DNA of 5,985 nucleotides from DAHUXT01 sp036378295 (GTDB lineage: Bacteria > Chloroflexota > Ktedonobacteria > Ktedonobacterales > JADMIN01): contig DASUWS010000370.1 of NCBI GenBank assembly GCA_036378295.1, positions 1 through 5,985 of the forward strand, written 5' to 3'. Under the pieces are notes generated by a model. It saw only the letters and a list, made by a program, of their open reading frames with translations, did no database searches and was not told where the DNA came from. Within the stretch, counting starts at the first letter, position 1. The number at the start of each line of letters is the position of its first letter. Position numbers and translations under genes: made by a program. Shown in pieces: positions 1-5,125 of the stretch.

Positions 1-2
1 TT

Positions 3-1103
3 ACCCGCGAGGCAGCCTTGATTGAGCGGCTGGCGGCGCGTCATCGCTGGCTGAAGCGGCACCGGCCCGCCATCGCCACGCTCGTCGGCGCGGGCATCGT
101 GATGGCGCCGATGCTCACGCTGCTGCTGGATGCGCTCTTCAGCGGTCCCGTGCGCGGCAGCCTCTTCTCGCTACCGTTGCTGGCCGTCTACTCGGTGGCG
201 CTCGTAGCGCTGGCGTCGTGGGGATACGCGTACTGGCAGCGGCGGCAGCGCGAGGACGCGCTGGATGATCTGCGCAGAGTCTACCGGGCGATGTACCGTT
301 ACCGCTGCGACGAGTATGAAGATGAGCTACGGGCGGCGGTGATGCTGGGCCTGCGCCAGCGCGTCGAGCGCATCCTGGAGCGGCTGGCGCACTGGGAGCG
401 CTTCATCGGCGAGATAGCACGGACCCTCCGTGACGAGGCCGATAGCATCGAGCTAGCCCTTTTCCAGGGCGCGGTCGGGCGGCGCGATATTCTGGTGGCG
501 AACCGCCGGCGTCTGCGGCTGGACGGCTATTCGCTTCGGCGCTTCGAGGAAGACGTGAGCAAGCTGCGCCAGGTTCGACCTATCGAGGGCGCTCCCTGGC
601 ATAGCAACCAGCATGAGCTTTTGCTGCGGCTGCGCACCACGCTCCACGTGAGCGCGAGTCTGGTGGATTCGCCTGTACTGGCACTACTGCCACCGATCCG
701 CGAATATTGTCACGAGATCGTGCGCCCCTATCTGACGGGTGATCTTGTCAATCTCAGTGGCGCGCTCGAAGCGCTGCCCGCTGACACCTCGAACAGTCTC
801 TTCGATACACTGATCGACCGCTCGGTGATTCTCTATCAGCCGGAGGACCGGCCACGGGCTGCGACGACATTCATGGCGGCGCGTGAGGAAGACCAGGTAG
901 CCATACTGCGCACCAGCAAGCATCAGGGGCTGGTCACGCTTGGGCTGGTGGACCGGGAATGGATGGCAACGCTACGGCTGCTCCCCGGCGGCACGACGCC
1001 GACCTTCTGGCGTCACCGCACCATTCACACCCATCCATCGCTGCCTGCTCCACAGTGGGCGACTGATTCCGTCAAGATGCACCGCAAGCGCACACAAGGA
1101 TAG
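3..1103 (+). CDS. Unrecognised two-helix membrane protein, possibly 5'-incomplete
   Basis: I do not recognise the family. The frame is open from base 3. The first usable start is TTG at 18-20, five bases after a GAGG (9-12), giving 361 residues; the true start may also lie outside the window. Counting from that TTG, a basic N-terminus is followed by two hydrophobic segments at about 18-41 and 48-73. Next comes a long Arg/Glu-rich region (about 74-190) that looks helical and partly coiled-coil, then a mixed soluble region (about 200-335) and a basic tail. The pattern suggests a helical hairpin in the membrane with most of the protein in the cytoplasm. No enzyme motif is visible. The stop (TAG, 1101-1103) lies 11 bp before the next gene, also a membrane protein, so the two are probably co-transcribed and may act together. 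That it is a real gene is likely from its length and close spacing; its function is unknown. Confidence 0.75.
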   Translation, partial: TREAALIERLAARHRWLKRHRPAIATLVGAGIVMAPMLTLLLDALFSGPVRGSLFSLPLLAVYSVALVALASWGYAYWQRRQREDALDDLRRVYRAMYRYRCDEYEDELRAAVMLGLRQRVERILERLAHWERFIGEIARTLRDEADSIELALFQGAVGRRDILVANRRRLRLDGYSLRRFEEDVSKLRQVRPIEGAPWHSNQHELLLRLRTTLHVSASLVDSPVLALLPPIREYCHEIVRPYLTGDLVNLSGALEALPADTSNSLFDTLIDRSVILYQPEDRPRAATTFMAAREEDQVAILRTSKHQGLVTLGLVDREWMATLRLLPGGTTPTFWRHRTIHTHPSLPAPQWATDSVKMHRKRTQG

Positions 1104-1107
1104 GTGG
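1102..1107 (+). promoter_or_regulatory. Ribosome binding site overlapping the upstream stop codon
   Basis: AGGTGG starts inside the TAG stop of the upstream gene and sits 7 bases before ATG at 1115. This supports that start and suggests translational coupling between the two membrane-protein genes. Confidence 0.55.
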
Positions 1108-1114
1108 TCCGCTG

Positions 1115-1732
1115 ATGATGACTGATCCCTACGGCCAGACGAATCCGAGGCCAGCGAGCGGCACCCCCGCGGCGGTACAGGCGCGGCCTGTGGGCCAGTT
1201 CACCCCACGTATGCTGCTTGCCATCGCCGCGATCTACAATCCAGCGATTTTCATCGGCTATCTGCTCTATCTCTACGGACCAAGCAGTAGCTGTGTGCTG
1301 GGCGGCCTCTGCAACTTTGACATCTATCCCGGCATCATCCAGCTGTTGCTGCTGATGGTCGGTGCGGGCACACTCACCGCGATCACCTTCGTGCCACTCT
1401 GGTGGCTGCTGGATGAGGCGCGCCCGGCTCGCGATATCGTCACCCGCACCGCCCGTGATATGGTGCGCTTCGTCACCATTCGCCCGCTGATGGTCGGCTA
1501 TGGCCTCGTGTTGCTGCTGCTGCTCATCATCGGACTGGTTCTCCATCACGTACCCGCGCCACTCTTCCTGCTCACCTTCTCCTCGGCGCTCATCTGCATC
1601 TGGTGTGCCGCCACCCCTGAGTTTACCGTCGTGCCCGCACCCCCCACCCAACAGCAACAGCCACAACAGCGTCCTCGTGACCCCAGCGCCAGCGCGTTTC
1701 TGCGCGACTCGCCGCCACCACCACTGGAGTAG
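1115..1732 (+). CDS. Unrecognised four-helix membrane protein with Pro/Gln-rich tail
   Basis: The 205-residue product has a polar Pro-rich N-terminus (1-32) and four hydrophobic segments at about 33-55, 72-99, 123-146 and 149-168. A basic loop (about 101-122, several Arg) separates segments 2 and 3. By the positive-inside rule both ends and this loop would be cytoplasmic. The 56-71 loop, with Cys60 and Cys66, would then face outward and could form a disulfide; that is inference. The tail from about 172 is rich in Pro and Gln and probably disordered. I recognise no family and no catalytic motif. The start is ATG at 1115 (a second ATG follows directly), placed by the AGGTGG upstream. It follows the preceding membrane-protein gene by 11 bp and is the last gene of this + strand unit. 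A 269-residue frame antisense to it (1025-1834) is Arg/Gly/Gln-rich and looks like a shadow. Confidence 0.75.
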   Translation: MMTDPYGQTNPRPASGTPAAVQARPVGQFTPRMLLAIAAIYNPAIFIGYLLYLYGPSSSCVLGGLCNFDIYPGIIQLLLLMVGAGTLTAITFVPLWWLLDEARPARDIVTRTARDMVRFVTIRPLMVGYGLVLLLLLIIGLVLHHVPAPLFLLTFSSALICIWCAATPEFTVVPAPPTQQQQPQQRPRDPSASAFLRDSPPPPLE

Positions 1733-1902
1733 CAGCGGCGAGTTAGAAGGGGCCGGCTGGTGAGCGGTGCTGTTTCGAGGTAGTGTTTCTACCCTCACCC
1801 CCGCCTTGCCCTCTCCCCCAGCCCCGCCCCTCAAAGGGAGGGGAGCCAGAACGGACCAGAGGACGCGCGCCAGACCCGGAGACTACAGCGGTCGCCTCAG
1901 TG

Positions 1903-1924
1903 CCCCTCCCCTGCGGGGGAGGGG
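1903..1924. other. Strong GC hairpin in the right arm of the palindromic element
   Basis: A perfect 9-bp stem, CCCCTCCCC (1903-1911) with GGGGAGGGG (1916-1924), closes on the four-base loop TGCG. It is the most stable single structure visible in the intergenic region. Without a following T-run it is not a textbook intrinsic terminator, but it may stall polymerase or protect transcript ends. Confidence 0.55.
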
Positions 1925-1938
1925 GCAGGGGGAGAGGG
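1915..1938 (+). other. Canonical G-quadruplex motif
   Basis: Four G-tracts lie in a row: 1915-1919, 1921-1925, 1928-1932 and 1936-1938. The loops between them are 1, 2 and 3 bases (A, CA, AGA). This fits the usual G3+N1-7 pattern. It overlaps the right-hand hairpin, so the two folds would compete. Folding in the cell is not shown by sequence alone. Confidence 0.5.
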
Positions 1939-1999
1939 TCGCCACCCGCTCAATACTTCATTGGCTACCGATTTAGGCTGGTAGGTCGCCACCTCGCGG

Positions 2000-2497
2000 C
2001 TAGAACGGCTTGAGCATCATCAGCCAGAGGATGAGCGCCAGCCCGCCGACGCCGACAACGGTCAGAATCATCGGATGGATGGCGGCGAGCGCATCGGCAA
2101 GCTGCTGCTCTACCGGCTTATCTGGTGGCGGAAGGGTCTGCTTCTTCGCGCGCGATGGCGACCCGCTGGGCTGCACCAGTTGGCGAATACGGGCGAATGA
2201 ACGCGTGCCCAGGAAGTTCATGGCAACCGCGATCAAGATCAGCAGACCCAGCGAGGCCCAGATCCAGATATGTCCCCACCAGTTGCCCATGATTCCAGCC
2301 GCGACACCAGCGATGATCGTCACAAACATGGACACATTCGCGGTCATACGTGACCCGCTCGATAGTTCCAGCAGGGCGCGAACACGCTCGACCTCACGTT
2401 CGCCACGCAGCCTGAAGGTAACGACGGTGGCGGCGCCGTGCGCGAGCAGAAAAACAAAGACACCAAGGACATGTACAAAGACAATCGAGCTATACAT
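2000..2497 (-). CDS. Small four-helix membrane protein, DUF2269/CopD-like
   Basis: The predicted protein has 165 residues from the ATG at 2495-2497. I chose this start over an in-frame ATG six codons upstream (2515) because GGAGG (2505-2509) lies 7 bases before it. Hydrophobic segments lie at about 3-25, 52-74, 78-98 and 142-162. A cytoplasmic-looking loop at about 99-138 contains Ser, Lys and Pro. The N-terminal pattern, with His9 in HVLG and His20 in LLAHG, resembles DUF2269-type integral membrane proteins, which are related in style to CopD-like four-helix proteins. Their function is unknown; the membrane His residues (9, 20, with 76 and 141 near helix ends) could bind metal or heme, but that is inference. 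It lies 103 bp downstream of the Ddn-type oxidoreductase gene on the same strand and is the last gene of the - strand series. Confidence 0.75.
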   Translation of the reverse strand: MYSSIVFVHVLGVFVFLLAHGAATVVTFRLRGEREVERVRALLELSSGSRMTANVSMFVTIIAGVAAGIMGNWWGHIWIWASLGLLILIAVAMNFLGTRSFARIRQLVQPSGSPSRAKKQTLPPPDKPVEQQLADALAAIHPMILTVVGVGGLALILWLMMLKPF

Positions 2498-2504
2498 CAC
2501 GATA

Positions 2505-2509
2505 CCTCC
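2505..2509 (-). promoter_or_regulatory. Ribosome binding site deciding the start of the four-helix membrane protein
   Basis: GGAGG on the - strand is separated by 7 bases from ATG at 2497. It lies inside the longer reading frame that begins at 2515, which therefore over-extends the protein by six residues. Confidence 0.8.
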
Positions 2510-2600
2510 AAACATTCAATGGTGAGGACAATCCTCTTCATGACCCGCGACGATGCCGCCAGGTATGGTGACGGGCCAGAAACGCGCGAGCAGTCTCCTG

Positions 2601-3083
2601 TTACCCTGGTAGCTGGATGCGCACGATCGCGGCGCGTCGCTGGATCGCCCGAAGCAGGTCGCCATCGATGGGGTGCCCGCTCGGATCCATCCGAACGGCC
2701 ATGAAGCGTGCCTGCGTCGGATTGTGTGCGAGAATCGCCTGATACGCTTGGTAGATACCTGCTTTGTCTGTCACGACCTCTGTAACGCCTGTATAGCTGC
2801 GCCCGCGCACCCGTACCTGCACCTTCCCTCCATTGCGCAGGTTCTTCCACCACGAGCCTCCAACGCCGATCAGCAGGACGTCACCATCACGCAAATAACT
2901 GATCGGTGTCGTGAATTGCTTGCCGGTCTTGCGTCCGGTGAAGGTGATCAGCAGCAGTCGCCGGCTCATGATGGCATGCAGCGGCGACCTCAGAATCCCC
3001 CTCACGAGTGGATTAAGCAGCGTCCTTATCCAGAATGGCACTCTGCGCTGCTGCGTCACGTCGGATGTCGTCTCCATCGCCAT
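2601..3083 (-). CDS. Ddn/DUF385-family F420-type oxidoreductase (nitroreductase family)
   Basis: The 160-residue protein fits the deazaflavin-dependent nitroreductase family (about 150 residues). Members have a split beta-barrel fold and many use reduced F420 to reduce quinones, nitro compounds or other electrophiles. Visible signs are TGRKTGKQFTTP (49-60), the following strand ISYLRDGDVLLIGVGG, and WWKNLR (78-83) before a short beta hairpin ending in VRVRGR. These are the usual landmarks of the family, including the basic residues expected to contact the F420 phosphate and tail. The N-terminal helix (about 17-45) is amphipathic and could touch the membrane, as in quinone-reducing members. 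The start at 3081-3083 is chosen because GGGGAG (3090-3095) lies 6 bases ahead; the same frame runs 21 codons further up without a good ribosome site. The exact substrate cannot be read from sequence. Confidence 0.85.
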   Translation of the reverse strand: MAMETTSDVTQQRRVPFWIRTLLNPLVRGILRSPLHAIMSRRLLLITFTGRKTGKQFTTPISYLRDGDVLLIGVGGSWWKNLRNGGKVQVRVRGRSYTGVTEVVTDKAGIYQAYQAILAHNPTQARFMAVRMDPSGHPIDGDLLRAIQRRAAIVRIQLPG

Positions 3084-3089
3084 ATGTCT

Positions 3090-3095
3090 CTCCCC
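3090..3095 (-). promoter_or_regulatory. Ribosome binding site deciding the start of the Ddn-type oxidoreductase
   Basis: GGGGAG on the - strand, followed by AGACAT and ATG at 3083, gives 6-base spacing. It favours the 160-residue start over the longer 181-residue frame from 3146. Confidence 0.7.
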
Positions 3096-3130
3096 TACTT
3101 GCCAGAACGTGCAGTCTGATGTCTTCTTCA

Positions 3131-3192
3131 GTCGCACCCCTGCCACCAGTGGCGCGGCTGGTTATGTCGCACCCGCCTTCTGGTCCACTGGT
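3131..3192. repeat. Inverted and direct short repeats in the spacer between two - strand genes
   Basis: ACCAGTGG (3145-3152) is the exact reverse complement of CCACTGGT (3185-3192), with 32 bases between. The left copy sits in the hyphenated palindrome GCCAC-CA-GTGGC (3142-3153). GTCGCACCC also occurs twice in direct orientation (3131-3139 and 3166-3174). The set lies 16 bases after the stop of the AhpD-like gene and about 48 bases before the start of the oxidoreductase gene. It could be a weak terminator hairpin or an operator; no T-run and no convincing -10/-35 pair is visible. Confidence 0.35.
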
Positions 3193-3207
3193 ATCGGCAG
3201 TCAGGTG

Positions 3208-4254
3208 TTATTGTGGCAACGCCAGCCATTGGCTGATACGCCGCGCTGCCGTGAAGCTCGCCCAGGCGGTGGAGGCGATCAGGTGCGCATCGGCGGGATA
3301 GCATCTCCGAAAATCCTCGATGACACTCGCATCGACTTGATAGGAGGCAAGCGCGGTGAGCAGGGTCAGGCGAGCGGCGGGCCGATGCTCTTCTTTGAGC
3401 GTTGCCACGGCTTCCTCCACCCAGTGCCGGCTCAAGCCCATGCCCTCACCATTCCAAGCCTGGAGATGCTCGCTGACGAGTGCGCGCACAGGCTCGGGGA
3501 GGACCTTCTCACCTGCTTCCTCAACCACTGCGGCGAATCCAGCAAATGCGGCTGTCACTGCGGGATTTGCCGTCGCCCAGGGCAAGCCATCCGGCAGCGC
3601 CGCCTCCGGAACGAATCCCAGCGAAGCTCCTTGCTCGATGGGGCGCACAAATCGCCTGCCCGCTGCCGTGCCGATCAGACGGCCTGTCACTCCCTTCAGT
3701 GCCGAAGGGAGTGGGAGCAGGGCATCACCCAGGAACACGTTGGCCATGCGGTTGAGGTAATGGAAAGCGACCACTGTACCGACGATCTCCGCGGCATCAT
3801 CGCGCGAAAACGGTGGCTCCTGCCGATCATCCCCGCGCGATGTCTGGTTCGCCAGAACCCAGTGGACGAGTGTATGGACCTGCGGGTCGCGAATGCTGCC
3901 GAAGTCGCCACGACGAATCAGACCAGCCACATCATGCTCGGAGCTTGCATGGAGCAGCATGGTGTGCGCATCCACACAGAACGGGCAGGCATTGAGCTTC
4001 GAGACCGTTGCCGCTGCTGCCTCTTTGAGGGTGCGGTCGGCCTGGCCAGCCAGCAATGTCTCTCGCAGAATGCTCCAGGCTCCAGCCATGACCTCCGGCT
4101 CCGACGAATGCAGGGTCAGCAACGGCAGAACCATGAAATCAGCCGCCATTTGCTGATAGACCCGCAGGGTCAATCCAGTAGCCTCCCCGTACTGTACCGG
4201 TTTGACATACCGGATCGCCTTCGCCGCCTGCTCACGAAACGCATCCGCAATCAT
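3208..4254 (-). CDS. Two-domain AhpD-like/carboxymuconolactone decarboxylase-family protein
   Basis: The product has 348 residues. The N-terminal half (about 45-180) carries the AhpD core: LNACPFCVDAH (88-97 region) with the redox pair Cys90 and Cys93 and His97, preceded by an acidic/basic helix. Such proteins are thiol-based peroxidases or related all-helical enzymes of the cytoplasm; true carboxymuconolactone decarboxylases lack the CXXC, so peroxidase-like redox chemistry is more likely. The C-terminal half (about 225-345) looks like a helical repeat of similar style but has no CXXC (only Cys318), so it is probably structural or regulatory. The start (ATG 4252-4254) has AGGAG (4261-4265) 6 bases ahead. 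The gene follows the ABC permease by 31 bp on the same strand, consistent with one operon. The family call is firm; the substrate and true activity are unknown. Confidence 0.85.
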   Translation of the reverse strand: MIADAFREQAAKAIRYVKPVQYGEATGLTLRVYQQMAADFMVLPLLTLHSSEPEVMAGAWSILRETLLAGQADRTLKEAAAATVSKLNACPFCVDAHTMLLHASSEHDVAGLIRRGDFGSIRDPQVHTLVHWVLANQTSRGDDRQEPPFSRDDAAEIVGTVVAFHYLNRMANVFLGDALLPLPSALKGVTGRLIGTAAGRRFVRPIEQGASLGFVPEAALPDGLPWATANPAVTAAFAGFAAVVEEAGEKVLPEPVRALVSEHLQAWNGEGMGLSRHWVEEAVATLKEEHRPAARLTLLTALASYQVDASVIEDFRRCYPADAHLIASTAWASFTAARRISQWLALPQ

Positions 4255-4260
4255 AGTCTT

Positions 4261-4265
4261 CTCCT
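4261..4265 (-). promoter_or_regulatory. Ribosome binding site of the AhpD-like gene
   Basis: AGGAG on the - strand lies 6 bases before ATG at 4254, inside the 31-bp space after the permease stop. It leaves little room for a separate promoter, which supports co-transcription with the exporter genes. Confidence 0.7.
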
Positions 4266-4285
4266 GACAAGGTCAAGCGGCCAGC

Positions 4286-5125
4286 TTACTGTTTGTTGCG
4301 ATACAGGTAGAGGGTGAGCGGCGCGAAGATTACCGTCAGCGCCGCGCACGCCACAAGCACCCAGATGATTTCCCCGCTCGTCACCGTTCCCGCCATCAGA
4401 GCACGCACGGCTGTCACCAGATGGGTAACCGGGTTGATATTGATCAGCGCCTGAAGCCAGCCGGGCATGGTTCGCGGCTGAACAAAGATATTGCTCGCGA
4501 GCGTCAGGGGAAAGAGAATCGTCGTGCTGACGCTCATAATGGCACTTGGTGACCGCGCGATCAGGCCAAGTGTGGTCCAGATCCACGACAGGCTCAGCGC
4601 GAATAACAGCACAAGCGCCACCGCCAGCAGCACGCCAGCAACACCCCCATTGGGGCGGAAACCCAGCACCAGCCCCAGGGCAATCACGAGCGTCGAGGCG
4701 AACAGGTAGCGTCCAATGTCGCCGAGCAGCGCGCCGACAATGGGCGCCGGTCGCCAGATGGGTGTCGTGCGGAAGCGGTCGAAGACGCCACTGGTCACAT
4801 CCGTGTTCAGGCCCATGCCCGCGTTTATCGTGACGAGCAGCACCGTCATAGCCAGAGTACCCGGCAGCAGGAACTGCAAGTATTCAGCGGTCGATCCAGC
4901 CAGCGCGCCGCCGAAGAGGTACGTGAACAACAGTGTGAAGATGATTGGGATCGCGATCACATCAGCCAGATGCTCTGGGATGCGTATGAGCTTCAGCACA
5001 GCGCGCCAGGCGAACGTGAGCGTCACCCCGATTGCGCCAGGCCGCCGGGGACGCGAGCGGGCGAGCAGGGCTGAGCGCAGGGTCTCGTCCACGGTCGGGG
5101 TTGGTGTCGGTGATGTCGTCGTCAT
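4286..5125 (-). CDS. ABC-2 type permease, daunorubicin-resistance (DrrB-like) family
   Basis: This 279-residue protein is the membrane subunit of an ABC exporter that, with the adjacent ATPase, should move a drug, lipid or glycolipid out of the cell. After a Thr/Pro-rich N-terminus (about 1-12) and a basic stretch, six hydrophobic segments appear at about 55-75, 85-107, 137-157, 163-187, 192-213 and 253-275. Between segments 2 and 3 lies DVTSGVFDRFRTTPIWR (109-125), the conserved loop of ABC-2 permeases of this type, and INPVTHLV (230-237) precedes the last helix. Length and topology are normal for the family. The ATG (5123-5125) overlaps the ATPase TGA by 4 bp (ATGA), and AGGAG (5134-5138) lies 8 bases ahead. 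The exported compound cannot be told from sequence. Confidence 0.9.
   Translation of the reverse strand: MTTTSPTPTPTVDETLRSALLARSRPRRPGAIGVTLTFAWRAVLKLIRIPEHLADVIAIPIIFTLLFTYLFGGALAGSTAEYLQFLLPGTLAMTVLLVTINAGMGLNTDVTSGVFDRFRTTPIWRPAPIVGALLGDIGRYLFASTLVIALGLVLGFRPNGGVAGVLLAVALVLLFALSLSWIWTTLGLIARSPSAIMSVSTTILFPLTLASNIFVQPRTMPGWLQALININPVTHLVTAVRALMAGTVTSGEIIWVLVACAALTVIFAPLTLYLYRNKQ
5122..5125 (-). other. ATGA stop-start overlap coupling ATPase and permease
   Basis: On the - strand the permease ATG (5125-5123) and the ATPase TGA (5124-5122) share bases. This arrangement usually couples translation and keeps the two subunits of one transporter in balance. Confidence 0.85.

Larger units (their letters stand above)
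1791..1939. repeat. Palindromic C-rich/G-rich element with terminal inverted repeats
   Basis: The left end ACCCTCACCCCC (1791-1802) matches the reverse complement of the right end GGGGGAGAGGGT (1928-1939) at 11 of 12 bases. A further perfect 11-bp pair joins CCCTCTCCCCC (1809-1819) with 1928-1938. Inside are two local hairpins: CCCCTC/GAGGGG (1827-1832 with 1838-1843) and CCCCTCCCC/GGGGAGGGG (1903-1911 with 1916-1924, loop TGCG). The element has no coding content and lies between convergent genes. I see no clear target-site duplication. Similar C-rich palindromes recur in intergenic regions of Chloroflexota genomes as I recall them, so this is probably one copy of a dispersed non-autonomous or REP-like repeat. 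It could also help terminate transcription from both sides, though there is no U-tract. Confidence 0.65.

Noticed and set aside
1025..1834. A 269-codon - strand frame antisense to the four-helix membrane protein gene
   Set aside because: Its product is low-complexity (Gly, Arg, Gln, Glu runs), it has no domain, and it reads through the palindromic repeat. The + strand frame gives four clean membrane segments and has a ribosome site.
1809..1938. CRISPR-like or tandem repeat array
   Set aside because: The repeated units are inverted arms of one palindrome, not regularly spaced direct repeats with unique spacers.
1733..1999. Possible small genes in the intergenic space (frames of 69 and 76 codons)
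   Set aside because: They are Pro/Arg/Gly-rich translations of the palindromic repeat with no ribosome site or domain.
2010..2525. A 171-codon + strand frame opposite the DUF2269-like gene
   Set aside because: It nearly mirrors the - strand gene, has Ser/Arg/Thr-rich composition and no ribosome site, whereas the - strand gene has GGAGG at good spacing and membrane helices.
2524..2536. Small hairpin GAGGA-CAA-TCCTC in the spacer before the DUF2269-like gene
   Set aside because: A five-base stem with no T-run is too weak to call a terminator or regulator.
2498..2600. Search for a promoter in the 103-bp spacer upstream of the DUF2269-like gene
   Set aside because: No convincing -35/-10 pair with proper spacing was found on the - strand.
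2911..4317. A 468-codon + strand frame across the oxidoreductase and AhpD-like genes
   Set aside because: It runs antisense to two recognisable proteins and through their spacer, is Cys/Arg/His-rich without any motif, and is a typical GC-rich shadow.
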